Source: Brugia malayi (Eukaryota; Nematoda; Chromadorea; Rhabditida; Onchocercidae). From it: DNA of 64,000 nt. Shown piece by piece: positions 1 to 11,696 of the stretch. The DNA is taken from assembly GCF_000002995.4 (NCBI RefSeq), contig NW_025062477.1:11504649-11568648 (forward strand), written 5' to 3'. The translations under genes and the position numbers were made by a program. Below the pieces are notes generated by a model that saw nothing but the letters and a program-made list of their open reading frames with translations, was not told where the DNA came from and did no database searches. The first letter of the stretch is position 1, and every line of letters starts with the position of its first letter.

Positions 1-1672
1 ATATGAAGTCATAAAGATCAAAAGAATTTCTCGTCTATGTAGTATAAACAAATATTATTGAATACCGACTATTAAAATTGGATAATCGTAATGCATTGTC
101 ATTGATATCGTGATTGGAAACAAAGGAACAATAGCGCTTTTTGTTGTATGTCAGATATTTTTGTGTTTATTGCTGTACATTTGCGCCGGTGAAGAAAGCA
201 GCTACATCAATCAATAAATGCACAATAAAGGCAATAATTTATGATTGGAATTCTACATGCTAATGGATAATCAATCAATTTGAAAGCATCAAAATTCATT
301 TGTGCAATTTATATTTGTTTTTTGATCGATTAATTGAAATATTGGTCAATAAATATATGTTTTCTTATTTTTTTTTTTTTTTATTGATTGTTAATATTAA
401 TAATTAAATTTATCTTATTGGAATTGTAATTGTTAAGTATGTTGTTGTTATTAATCGTTTATTTTATCGGAATAAAAAAAAATTTAATTTGTCATAATTT
501 GTGATTAATCCAAGAAGAAAAGAATCAAAAAGACAGAATTATCTCTCTCTTTCAAACAACATTTTTTGAAAGTAACATGCATACGAGTGACATACACTTT
601 AAATAAATAAATAAACATTTATATATATATATATAAATATAGTCTTTATACAGGAATCGTATATATCAATTCAAACGTGTTATCATATCAGTCTACGTTT
701 CATAGTAATTAATTCAGTTTACATTCCATTCATATTTTTTGTTTGCTAAAATATAAAAATATTACTGAATCAAAATAAAATGCCAAAATATAAAAATATT
801 ATTTTTATGATAGATCAAAATAAAATCTCATTGTGTTTTCTTTGCACTATACAAATTTCATACTTGTTAACATTGAAAATTTAGGAAAAAAACTTAAGAG
901 AAAAAGAATAAAGATTAAAAATCCAAGAATGATATTTATTACTGAAATCTGAAATTGTTCAAAATATTGATATTTACGCTACAAATTTTCAATACGCTAT
1001 ATAAATCAACACTGATAGCAGAGGTTTTTTCTGCATAAAACATAAATGTTTTCTTTTTTTTTTTTTCGAACTTATCTATTTATCAATTAGTATCATTTAT
1101 ATGTATTCTTTATAATAATCATTCTTTTTCAAAAAATATTCCATAAATTGAAATGATTTTAAAAACTTTCTCATAGCATAAATGTTATTTGTATATCTCT
1201 TTACTTTATGAATAAATGGTTTCACAAAAAAAAAAAAACAAACTAAAAAAGAAAATTTAAATTATTTGACATTTCATACATCATAAGCATAAAGAATTGC
1301 AAATACAGGTAAGCGCTGTAATAAAAAAAAAAAAAAAAAATATGAAATTGAGGAATTAGATTGCGAAAAAAATTGCTCAAATTATTAAAATTTAGTTAAA
1401 TTTTTGATCATAATGATAAGCAAGAAAATATAAAATTGGAATTCTATGCTTTTTTATGAAATTAATATATTTTATAGTTTATCACTGATAGCTTCAAAAT
1501 TAAAATAATGCAAATGAAATCACTGAACAAATGTAATGATAAATGTCACATAGTGATGATAAATCTTGTACAGATTTACTATTTACATTCTGATAAGTCA
1601 CAAAAAAAAAAAAAAAAAGATTTTTATGAGAGGGATATAAAATTTTTCTTTATTAAAAATAATTAGCTATCA
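1..1672. other. A+T-rich spacer, no supported gene
   Basis: Low-complexity A/T sequence with poly(A)/poly(T) runs (for example 1320-1340, 1601-1618) and a short TA run near 618-634. One open stretch near 100-225 on the plus strand reads like a hydrophobic segment, but it has no start codon or splice acceptor, so I do not call it. Confidence 0.6.
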
Positions 1673-2746
1673 ATGAACTTATATCGGAATTCATTTTTGC
1701 TACAGTGAGTGAGCTAAATGAAATCTAATTATGATACTTTTTTAATTGACATGAATCGAACGTATATTCCATCTAATCTTTCCAGCATTATTATTTAATC
1801 ATAAATCAAACAATCTACAGAAATATGCTTTAAAATAAAAAAAAAAAAAAAAAAAATTGCCATTTTAAGGTATTTCAAACGCTACGCTTTAAAAAAATAT
1901 AAATTCTTTTAGAATTTCTCTTAAAAAAATGTGAAAATTTTCTTTGTATATAAAAATTATAGGTTCGAAATATTCCTGGAAAACGTTGTCAATTCAGTAC
2001 AGTACATTGAAGACTTCTGTAATAATTTGTTGTTTGAAGAAAAAAAAGAAACACAGTTTAATGGAAAAATTAGAATATTGAATGCTATAAGAATATTTAT
2101 TCACCAGTAATCTTTAATATGAAAATGAAAATTTAAATACAAATGTAAAAGATGCGAAAGGGAATAAGTTAATTTCATCATCTGAAATACATGTGGAAAA
2201 TATATGGAAATTATTGCATCAACAATGAAATAATAAAATAATTAAGAAATTATCAGATTAAATCATTTTAATTATTTGATTTTGTTACAATGATTGTAAA
2301 AAGAATTAAAATTGAAAGTGACTGTTCCATTTAGCAAGCTAATTGTAATAAATTTTCAAACAGTAAATAAACTAACTACCAAATATTATTAGTATAATTA
2401 GTTTGATGCTAAATATCTAATATAAATTCAGTAATTAATTAATTGCATTCAATAGTCATATGCTCAAAATTTGCATAAAAAATGATAAGATTTAACGTAC
2501 GACTGGTGGTAATTTCTCATATTCACTTGTATTATTTCAAGTTTTATTTAGAAATAACCCAAAAAAATTGTCTGAGATTACATTTGCAAAATTTTGTTGA
2601 CAAAGAAAACGAAATTCAATAATTGCAAACTTATGTACAGTAAGAAACTGATTACTGTAGTATGGAGAGGAAGAAAGAGAATTATTCCGTTTGATATTGG
2701 GAGCAAAAAGTGCTTATTGCAATACATAACGGCGCTCAATGTGCAC
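1673..2746 (+). CDS. Candidate 5' part of an unidentified multi-exon gene
   Basis: Three exon-like blocks on the plus strand join in phase: 1673-1704 (ATG start, donor GTGAGT), 1963-2106 (acceptor ATTATAG, donor GTAATC) and 2641-2746 (acceptor GTACAG, donor GTAACT). They give about 94 residues, mixed acidic/helical first (ENVVNSVQYIEDFCNN), then basic (VVWRGRKRIIPFDIG). The middle and last blocks are visibly less A+T rich than their surroundings. I found no convincing next exon in phase; an open frame at 2830-3008 (plus) starts at an acceptor but in the wrong phase. If the GT at 2106-2107 is not used, the middle block stops at TAA 2108-2110. No family recognised. This could be chance open frames in balanced sequence; one overlapping minus-strand frame (2578-2775) is also open. 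Confidence 0.3.
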
Positions 2747-3640
2747 GTAACTGCTTCATTCTTTGACATTCTCACTTTTTGTTTTGTTTATTGTTTTTAT
2801 TGGCTATTTACATCTATCTTATTGTTATAGTTTTCATGATCTTTTGTGGGATTTTTCTTCTTTCAAAATAAAATGTCAAAAGTTTTCATTTCAATTTACA
2901 ATTTTAAAATATGTGTTAGAAACTACAGTTTCAATTAGGCTATATTTACATATATATCTTAATTTGTATATCAAAAGTTATTTAGACTCTATTTACTTAT
3001 ATATCTAAAAGTAAAATCTTATGTTTTACAGGCGGAAAAATAACTTATGATATACTAGCGAATTTCATAAGCTTTTATTAAGCAAATTTTCAATGGATAG
3101 TCAGTGCAGTTAGTTTATTAATGAATTTAAGTTAGATAACATCGACAGTAGTTTGTTTGTTTTCGAGGATTTTTTTCGCCATTAATTTGTTAAATAATTT
3201 TTTATAATTAATTTTCTTTAATTCTTTTTGCGATTATCTCAACGAAATCAAATAAATTGAAATAATTTAATTTGATAATTTGTTGATGACTTCTTTATTT
3301 CAATGTTGATATAATGTTTCTCACACATATAATACAAATAAAACATAGCAAGCAATTACACTATCGGAAGGTATTTCAGATTTTGAAATGAACTTAAAAG
3401 ATAATTTCATTGTAAACAATGCATATAAATGATCTGCTCATCAAATCGTCTATGATCACTGATTGAAAATGATATAATCAGTTCACAATTTGTTATTACT
3501 TTTCACATGCAGGTAATTTTCCAGTTTTCTAATAGCTTCATTTTATCCAATTATTTGATGACATAACATAATTAAAATTCAGAATAATTTCAGAATAATT
3601 CTGAGACAAATGAGAAGAATTAATTCAATTAAGGTACAAT
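2747..3640. other. Spacer
   Basis: A+T-rich, no supported gene. A 16-codon minus-strand frame starting MAKKILENK near 3180 was noted, but it is too short to support. Confidence 0.5.
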
Positions 3641-4029
3641 CTTGTGTGAAATGAAAATATACGAGTTCTTAATTTCTTTTTTTCGTTTATTTTTTTTTGA
3701 ATAGCTCCATTTTTAAAAAGTTTTAAGAAAGATGATAATTTTAAGACAGAATTTTGAGAAAATTTAGAAAGAAGGAAAACTTTTTAAGAAGAAAATTTTA
3801 AAGAATCTGTGAAATCAGTGTAAAAAACTGATATATTCTGCGAGGAAACAAAAATTTGAGCTTTTGTCATTCATTATTTCTCTTATAAAATGAAAATATA
3901 CGAATTCTTGTTTTCTCTTTTTCATTTGACTTCCGTCTTTCGGATTCCTTTCACTAGTACGCTGATCTTTTCAGTGTTAAAATGTGATTATCAACCTTTA
4001 TCACTTGCATATTAACAATTCTAATAGTT

Positions 4030-4738
4030 TCACTTTATCAAATTAAGAGTGTTTCGCACAAACAGCAATGGTTTCTCTTCCAAAATAGACACTCTTCCAT
4101 CTTCCATTCTATCACAATTCGACAGTATTACTGCAATCATAAAAATAATTATGTAAATTCATTTCTTCCAGAATTGAATAAAACCAACAAATGAAATTAA
4201 GAAGAGTGATCAAATTCCTGAAATGATTAGTCATTCAAAATTCAAAAATCTCAACTAATTTATTCTTTATGAAGAAAACATACATTCTTCCACTTGCCTC
4301 GTTTGTATTAATGAGCCATCATTCCATAACTTGTCAACTTTATAATCTGTGATAATCTCCGCGGCTGAAATTGATGCCAGGGAATATCTGATCAACATAA
4401 CATTGTTGAGATAACTTGAAATGATTATTACTATTTTATCATTTTCAACAGTCCATAATAACAAGAATCATTTTAATTGTACTACAAAAGTAAAACGTAA
4501 GGGGCATTCGAACTGAAGTCACTTCCACGTCAAATGCCGTTTCAGCAGGAATTTTAAATAAAAAGTTGGAGCGTTACAGAATACATAAAATATAACCTAG
4601 GCTTGTATTTCATGATACATATACTTGGAAGAGAAGTGAAAAGATGAGAATCATACTCTCTCCATTTCCTTGTCTTGCTTGGTTACCAGCTTGGCCACAA
4701 TAAATGATAAAAGCAATATATACCAATAACTTTGTCAT
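4030..4738 (-). CDS. Small secreted protein, tandem family copy 1
   Basis: Unidentified secreted protein of 87 residues. Three exons on the minus strand: 4738-4657, 4364-4284 and 4130-4030, with donors GTATGA and GTATGT, acceptors TTTCAG and TTGCAG, and both introns in phase 1. Residues 1-18 form a signal peptide (MTKLLVYIAFIIYCGQAG), so the product should enter the secretory pathway. The mature chain begins with a short Gln/Gly/Asn-rich linker (NQARQGNGE), then a charged block encoded by exon 2 (AEIITDYKVDKLWNDG), then the exon 3 block with one Cys (NCDRMEDGRVSILEE) and a hydrophobic-basic end (LFVRNTLNLIK). No transmembrane segment other than the signal peptide. Compared with copies 2 and 3 it has N for D in exon 2, R for T, and a divergent join at exons 2/3 (LILS versus SMLL). 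The start was chosen because it is shared by all copies and begins the signal peptide. Function unknown. Confidence 0.72.
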
Positions 4739-5751
4739 ATCAAATAAGTTGTATTATAATTTATATTTCCTAAAATTTTACTCCCAAGTACTACATTATT
4801 TGATAATAATAACTTTTGAAGTTTGGTCGAGAAATATCGGTGCACAAAGTCTTCATTGATAAATGTATATCCAAGAGCATTTTCTTAAAAACGGATCAAA
4901 AAAAAAAAATGAACGACCAAACTGATTACAATTGTTGGAGATGAAAAAAATAGCGTCTTTAATACTTTGGCAATGGAATTCTTTTGCTCTATTTTCTTAA
5001 TTTCTCGATTTGAGTAGAAAAAGGAAGAACAAAGTTAGTAGAACATAGAACAACAAAAGTGCTTCTTTATTAACTAGTGATAACAATTTATCATTGTTTT
5101 TTTAACTATAAAAACAGTTGACAAAAAAAAAAAAATGTAAAATTGATAGGAAATAAGGAAAATTTCTGGTAGAAATTAACAGGATTTTGCCACTTGATAG
5201 TGTGTTTTTTCTCTGAAATCTTAAAATGCAGTCCGAATTTTGAAAGTAAATCTATTGATTTTCATCTGAATTTTAATGTCACGATTATTTCTATTAGATT
5301 TTTAAAATTAATAAAGCTGATAGCGATTGAGAGTTAGTAATAACTTAACAGTGAGCAATTGTACATTTATTAACTTTTGAAGCAAATAAATGTATATTTG
5401 TAGTGACATTTTAGTTTAAAAAGATCACTTGTAAACTGATATATCCGTGTTTTTTTTTTCTTTTTTTCATTTTAAAAAACAATTACTTTTTTTAAAAAAG
5501 TTTTCAAGCAGTCTCTTAAAATCAATGTAAAAACTGATAAGTTGAAAATCTTATTTTTTGCTGCGAGGTAACAACAATTTAAGCTTTTATCATTCATTAT
5601 TTCTCTTATAAAATGAAAAATACGAATTCTTGTTTTTTCTTTTTCATTTGACTTCCGTCTTTCGGATTCCTTTCACTAGTACGCTGATCTTTTCAGTGTT
5701 AAAATGTGATTATCAACCTTTATCACTTGCATATTAACAATTCTAATAGTT

Positions 5752-6431
5752 TCACTTTATCAAATTAAGAGTGTTTCGCACAAACAGCAATGGTTTCTCT
5801 TCCAAAATAGACACTCTTCCATCTTCCATTCTATCACAATTCAATAGCATTGCTGCAATCATCGAAATAATTATGTAAATTCAAAACTGAATTTAATTAT
5901 TCAAAATTAAAAAGTACTAATAAGTCAATTCTTTATGAAACAAACATACACTCTTCCACTTGCGTTGTTTGTATTAATGAGCCATCATCCCATAACTTGT
6001 CAACTTTATAATCTGTGGAAATCTCCGCGGCTGAAATTGATGTCAGAGAATGTCTATCTAACCTTGCTTTGAAATTATTATTGCTATTTTATTCTTTTTA
6101 ACTTATCAGCCCTTAATAACACGAATCATTTCAAATTTTTTACCAAAACAATCGAGTAGTAAAGTAATTCACATTATCTGCAAAATTAAAAGTAAGTGGC
6201 ATTCGAACTGAAGTTACTTCCACCGTCAAATGCTGTTTCAGCAGAAATTTTTGAAATATTACGGAATGCACAGAGCGCATACCTAGACTTGTGTTTCATG
6301 ATAAACATACCTGGAAGAGAAGTGACAAAAAAGGAAAGATGCATACCTGCTACAACTGGTCTAGCTGCTTGGTTAGCAGCTTGGCCACCACAATAAATAA
6401 TGAAAGCAATATATACCAACAACTTTGTCAT
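5752..6431 (-). CDS. Small secreted protein, tandem family copy 2
   Basis: Paralogue of copy 1, 88 residues. Exons 6431-6347, 6030-5950 and 5852-5752; donors GTATGC and GTATGT, acceptors TTTCAG and TTGCAG, phase 1 at both introns. Signal peptide MTKLLVYIAFIIYCGGQA, then a short Ala/Val-rich linker (ANQAARPVVA) that differs in length and sequence from copies 1 and 3. Exon 2 has S for I after AEI. Exon 3 is nucleotide-identical to copies 1 and 3 over its last 91 nt. The intron 1 sequence also matches copy 1 along most of its length, so duplication was recent. No other domain recognised. All splice sites and phases are intact, so I treat it as functional. Confidence 0.72.
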
Positions 6432-7452
6432 ATCAAATCAGTTTTATTATAATTAATATTTCCTAAAGTTTTACCTCTTAGTACTACATTATTTGGGAGT
6501 AACAAATTTTGAAGTTTGGTCGAGAAATATGGGTTCACTGATAAACATAGTTTCTAAGAACTTTTCTTAAAAATGGGAAAAAAATGACCGAACTAATTAT
6601 AATAGTTGGAGATGAAAAAATGGCGTCTTTTATACTTTGACAGTGAAATCCTTTTGTTCTATTTTCTTAATATCTCGAGTTGAATGGAAAAAGGAAGAAC
6701 AAAGTTAGTAGGACGTAGAACGACAAAAGTGCCTCTTTTTTATAGCGATAACAATTTATCATTGTTTTTTTAATTGTAAAAACAATTGACAAAAAAATGT
6801 AAAAATTTCAATTTTTTTTGATAGAAATTAAGAAAATTTTCTGGTAGAAATTAACAGGATTTTGCTATTCAGTAGTGTGTTTTTTTCTCTGAAATCTTAA
6901 AATGCAGTCCGAATTTTGAAAGTAAATCTATTGATTTTCATCTGAATTTTAATATTACGAAAATTTCTGTTACATCTTTAAATTTAATATCTTTGATTTT
7001 TAGGAATAGTAAATGAAAATTAGTAATAACTTAACAATGAGCGGTTGTACATTCATTAACTTTTGAAGCAATTAGATGTATGTTTATAGTGACATTTTAG
7101 TTTAAAAAGAATATCGCCATGTCAAGTTTTTCCAATTTCAAATAAAAATTTCTAGACATTTATTTATTCTTGCTTATTTAATTTATGAATTGGCATTAAC
7201 ATCAATTGGACTTTCTGTACACTATGATTAATGCCAGTTTGGATCAGCCATTAAGTTGCATATCATTCTTGACGCTAATATTTAGCTAACATTGGTAGAT
7301 GATTTAATATAACAAAATAATAAGAATTGTGAAAGGAAATAATAGTGATCCCTTAATTTAATTTGAAAGAGAAATCCCTTAACGTAGTCTCATAAATGAA
7401 TATCAAAATTGTTAGCAGTTGACGAGTGAGAAATATGCTTCCAGTCATAAGC

Positions 7453-7470
7453 GTGCATGCTTGCATGCAC
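7453..7470. repeat. 8-bp perfect inverted repeat
   Basis: GTGCATGC, a 2-nt TT spacer, then GCATGCAC, in the stretch between duplication units 2 and 3. The role is unknown. It sits inside the roughly 0.6 kb that is absent between units 1 and 2, so it may belong to an inserted sequence. Confidence 0.5.
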
Positions 7471-7955
7471 ACCTGTGCTAATTAACTGATTTACTATTAG
7501 TAGTAACTAATAGCAGGTCAAATCTTCTGGCTATTTATTTAATTTGAACGCCAGTCTTTATGACTTACGACGAATTTCAATAGAGATGTCACATTTTTGC
7601 TTCATTTCACGCTCAATTATGCAACTTATGTAAATTTTTTGAAATTAGTTAAAAATCTAAAATGGATTGAATACCTTTCCAACAGCATACTTGTTTTATA
7701 TAGGTACACTTTCTTCCTTTTATGTATTTTAAACACATAAATGGAAAACTGATAACTTCGAGGCGATATGCATAACAATTTCAGCCTCTGTTATTTATTA
7801 TTTCTCTTTTAAAATGAAAATATACGAATTTTTGTTTTTTTTCTTTTCCATTTGACTTCTGTCTTTCGGATTCCTTTCATTAGAACACTGATCTTTTCAA
7901 TGTAAAAGTGTGGTTATCAATCTTTATCACTTGCATATTAACAATTCTAATAATT

Positions 7956-8539
7956 TCACTTTATCAAATTAAGAGTGTTTCGCACAAACAGCAATGGTTT
8001 CTCTTCCAAAATAGACACTCTTCCATCTTCCATTCTATCACAATTCAATAGCATTGCTGCAATCATCGAAATAATTATGTAAAAAGCACTAATAAGTCAA
8101 TTCTTTATGAAACAAACATACACTCTTCCACTTGCGTTGTTTGTATTAATGAGCCATCATCCCATAACTTGTCAACTTTATAATCTGTGATAATCTCCGC
8201 GGCTGAAATTGATGCGAGGAATATCTGATCAATATAACAAGATTTTTGAGATAACTTAAAATGATTACTACAATCAAGTAATAAAGTAATTCACGCTGTG
8301 CTGCAAAACTAAACGTAAGTAACATTCGAATTGAAGTTACTTCCACGTCAGATGTTGTTCTAGCATTACAGAATGCACGAAAAAAAGTGCCTAGATTTTT
8401 ATTTCATATGCATGCTTGGAAGAGAATTAGCAAAAAAGGAAAGATACATACCTGCTACACCTGGTCCTGGTTGTGCTGGGTTGGCAGCTTGACGACCGCA
8501 ATAAATGATGAAAGCAATATATACCAGCAACTTTGCCAT
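7956..8539 (-). CDS. Small secreted protein, tandem family copy 3
   Basis: Paralogue of copies 1 and 2, 89 residues. Exons 8539-8452, 8202-8122 and 8056-7956; donors GTATGT, acceptors TTTCAG and TTGCAG, phase 1. Signal peptide MAKLLVYIAFIIYCGRQA (A for T at residue 2), then the longest linker of the three, Pro/Gly-rich (ANPAQPGPGVA). Exon 2 matches copy 1 except D for N and T for R; exon 3 matches copy 2 exactly. Flanks are more diverged (substitutions in the 3' flank shared by copies 1 and 2), so this is an older branch of the array. Function unknown. Confidence 0.72.
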
Positions 8540-9544
8540 ATCAAATCAGTCGTATTATAATTTATGTTTCCTATAATTTCACTCCTAAGTACTACATTAT
8601 TTAAGAGTAATAACTTTTGAAGTTTGGTTGAGAAAGATCGGCGAACAAGTTTTAACAGAAATTAACAGGATCTGACTAAGAGTATTTTCTTGAAAATTAA
8701 GAAAAAAATGAATGACCGAACTAATTATAATAGTTAAAGATGAAAAAATGGCATTTTTTTATTTCGACAGTGATATCCTTTTGTTCAATTTTCTAAATTT
8801 CTCAAGTTGAATGGAAAAAGGGAGAACAAAGTTAGTAGAACGTAGAACGACAAAAATCGTTTTTTGACCAACGATAACAATTTATCATTATTATTTTTTG
8901 GCTGTAAAAACAATTGACAAAAAAGTGAAGGTTTTCAATTTTTTTTTCTTTGTTTTTGTAGGGATTAGGAAAAATTTTTGGTATTAATTAATACTTATTT
9001 TTTATTTGGTTTGTTAAGTTGGTAATAACATTAATTGCACTGCTATACTGTACCATAAATGCCATCTCAGTTATCTGAAACGGGTTGTATTCATATTTTG
9101 ATCATGACCTCACTTTGTTTGTTGCTATTAAGTTACATATCACTTATCCAGTTAAATTTAACTTTATACAACTAAAATAATAAGAATGTGGAGTAATTTT
9201 AAAAATAATGCGCACAAAAAGGATAATTCAATTAAGGTATAATCCCTTGTAAAATAAAAATGTACGAGTTCTTGTTGTTTTTTTTTTTTCCCAGTTTTTA
9301 TTTGTTCTTTTTGGAAACAATCTTCAAAAAATTTCTTGAAATCAATGTAAAAACTAATAAGTTGAAAATTTTATCTTTCTCTGCGGAAAAACAACAATTT
9401 AAGGTTTTATCATTCATTGTTTGTCTTATAAAATGGATATAAATGAATTCTCGTTTTTTCTTTCTCATTAGATACTGTGACCTTTTCAGTGTTAAAATGT
9501 GGTTATCAATCTTTATCACTTGCATGTTTACAATTCTAATAATT

Positions 9545-9600
9545 TCACTTTATCAAATTAAGAGTGTTTCGCACAAACAGCAATGGTTTCTCTTCCAAAA
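9545..9600 (-). pseudogene. Truncated fourth copy of the secreted family
   Basis: Only the last 18 codons plus stop of exon 3 remain (ILEEKPLLFVRNTLNLIK), identical to the other copies. At 9601 the sequence jumps directly into DNA matching intron 2 of copy 1 (a block near 9640-9660 matches that near 4205-4225). The first half of exon 3 and the acceptor are therefore deleted. Exons 1 and 2 were not found up to 10 kb. Not expected to encode protein. Confidence 0.85.
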
Positions 9601-9700
9601 TTGAATGAAACGAAGGGTGAAACTTAAAAGAGTTATCAAATTCCTGAAATGATTAATTATTCAAAATAAAAAATTCCAATTAATTAATTCATTGTAAAAT

Positions 9701-10280
9701 TCACAACAAATCGGAGACTATCAATAATATTTTTCATAATTAAATAACGGGAAGCGTCAAAAACTGCGAAACGTTTGCGCTGGTTACTCGTTACGTTTTC
9801 CATAGAACTCAAAAATAAACTTCTGCTTTGAATGGAAATTGAAAAAAAATTAGTAAACAATCAAATTCATAATGAACTGATTTTTTTGATTTTTTATCCG
9901 CGGTAGGCTCATCAAACAATGTTCCTCTCAGAAATTTAAAAAACATTCAACAGTGTTTATCTTTGACCTACCAAACAATATTTTAATTCAAATATTTTTG
10001 ACAACATCAATCATAGTTTTACAAATGATTCATTACATTCACATTGTCTGCAAGTGCAATTATAAGGATTATAATAAAAGAGACGAAATTATCAAAGAGA
10101 ACATGTGACTATCATTTTAATCACAAAAGTAATGATTCAAACTTTTTTCAAAAATTCCCTTGTTCTATTTATTATGAAGCAACGCATAAGTATTACGTGA
10201 ATTAAGTGTTACACGTTTTGCTGTTCTCTAATTTTACACGTACTTCATATATTTAAGTCTTATTGACCTTTTAACTATAG
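9701..10280. other. Spacer
   Basis: Less A+T-rich patch at about 9745-9810, where both strands are open for about 25-40 codons (minus-strand MENVTSNQRKRF), but with no splice support. Otherwise nothing recognised. Confidence 0.4.
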
Positions 10281-10925
10281 CTATTATTTATATATCAATT
10301 ACTTCAAATTATTATTGGACATCGGACAACAATCAGTCCAAAGCATTCATTGTCTTCTTCCTCCTTTCTCTTCCTTATTTCTCTTGCATGCACGCCATGC
10401 AGCAAAATGCATACCCAGAACGGTGATTTTAGTTTTGAATAGTATTACTGATAAAAATGGATATAGCCTCTTAAAAGGATTTCTTCAAAAGTTATTTTAA
10501 CTTTTTTAAGTTTTAACTTTTCAAAAGTTATTTTAACAGTAACTTTAGTTGAAAAGGATTTCATAAAGCAATTTTAGCATTTGTGTTTCAGACAGAAATG
10601 CAGCTACTTCGTTGGCATACCGTATGCTAAGACAGCTGAAGAAAATGAAGTCACAGTGGAGCATTCCTTGGCCGATGGCCACGGAAGCTATTATCAAAGG
10701 GACTGTCAAGCGAAAAAGGCCTGAACTTGTGGGAAAATTGAAGAGGATGTGAAGAGGATTTCTAATTGATTTATTCTTTCTTGGCTAATATTTTTCATCT
10801 CTTTCAGATGCTGCACAATGTCATGGCTTTTGTTCATTCTGGCTGACCAGGTCACTTCGATAGCCATCATCATCATCCAACCTTCGTCATTTCTTTACTC
10901 GGACGCCTTTTTCATCTTCACTCAA
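10281..10925 (+). CDS. Exon-like island, frame unresolved
   Basis: About 600 bases far less A+T rich than the neighbourhood, with splice-like sites: acceptor TATAG at 10280, donor GTGATT after 10424, acceptor TTTCAG at 10591, acceptor TTTCAG at 10807, donors at 10850 and 10925. Two plus-strand readings work. Reading one: 10592-10748 (RNAATSLAYRMLRQLKKMK onward), then 10808-10850 or 10808-10925 (hydrophobic, MSWLLFILADQ), phase-compatible with an exon at 11731. Reading two: an exon ending near 10424 with a hydrophobic stretch (FIVFFLLSLPYFSCMHAM) joined to 10592-10723, which reads KCSYFVGIPYAKTAEENE and ends in a stop. The minus strand is also open across 10560-10750. No family recognised. I believe it is, or was, coding, but cannot choose the frame. 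Confidence 0.3.
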
Positions 10926-11696
10926 GTAACTTGACTAACTAATTTATTAATTCCAATTTCTTTTTAATTATTTTCATGGTGTTACTATTAGTCACACTGT
11001 TATTGTTTCTTCTTTTTTTTTTTCAGTTTGATAAATTTAAGAGAATTGTAACCCAGCATAAATTAGCATAACTTATAATTTGATCGCGAATTTTTTTGAT
11101 TGTTTACTCTTTTGATTGCTTTTCATTTTGAAAATATGACTTTTTCTTTTTTGATTGTTCAATTTTTTCTTTTCTTTTTGGGGGTGGGAGGGAGGAGGCT
11201 TCTGGTCCTTTGTTTACTAATATGTAAAAGTGGTAAAAAAAATACAATAAAAAAGAAAACAAAAAAATTTTAAAAAAACCAAAAAACAGCAAATTAAAAG
11301 AATAAAAAATCAAAAAACAAATAACAATATAAATATATATGGAAATATGAAAAAAAAAATAAGAAAAATAAAGAAAAAATGCAAAAAAAGTAAAGAAAAG
11401 AGTCGAAAAATTGAAAACAAAAAAAAGATATCCTTACTTTCACTTTTCTGACTTATATTACTACTTTCCATTTTTATTTCTCTCCTTTACTGTGTTTTAT
11501 CAGTTACTGTCTCACCACTTTTCATTTTTTATGGTTTATTTTTTAATTTAGCTTTTCTTTTTCATTCTTAGTGTTATTTGTTTTCATGTTTGCTTTTCAT
11601 CTTTATTTTTCCATTAATCTTTTTCTTCTTTATGATATCTTTATTTTCATATACTTACCAATACTTTTATATATTTATGTCTTTTTTTTTCTTTCA

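Larger units (their letters stand above)
3640..9700. repeat. Tandem segmental duplication, four units
   Basis: Four head-to-tail units share gene, introns, promoter-side and 3' flanks. Homologous landmarks: the stop codons of the copies lie at 4030, 5752, 7956 and 9545 (spacings 1722, 2204 and 1589). The block GGATTCCTTTCA recurs at about 3951, 5666 and 7868, and a conserved block upstream of each ATG (TACTACATTATTT) lies at about 4791, 6481 and 8589. Units 1 and 2 stay alike over about 1.5 kb (the block near 5170-5410 matches that near 6840-7105). Unit 2 is followed by about 0.6 kb of unrelated sequence before unit 3. Unit 4 (about 9235-9700) is truncated. Confidence 0.9.

Noticed and set aside
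3135..3185. Short minus-strand start MAKKILENK
   Set aside because: Only 16 codons and no in-phase downstream exon.
4490..4560. Conserved block inside intron 1 of the secreted family (about 4501-4551, 6190-6250, 8311-8360) as an extra exon
   Set aside because: No common acceptor, copy 2 has a 1-base insertion and lacks the GT donor, and the rest of the intron is equally similar; explained by recent duplication.
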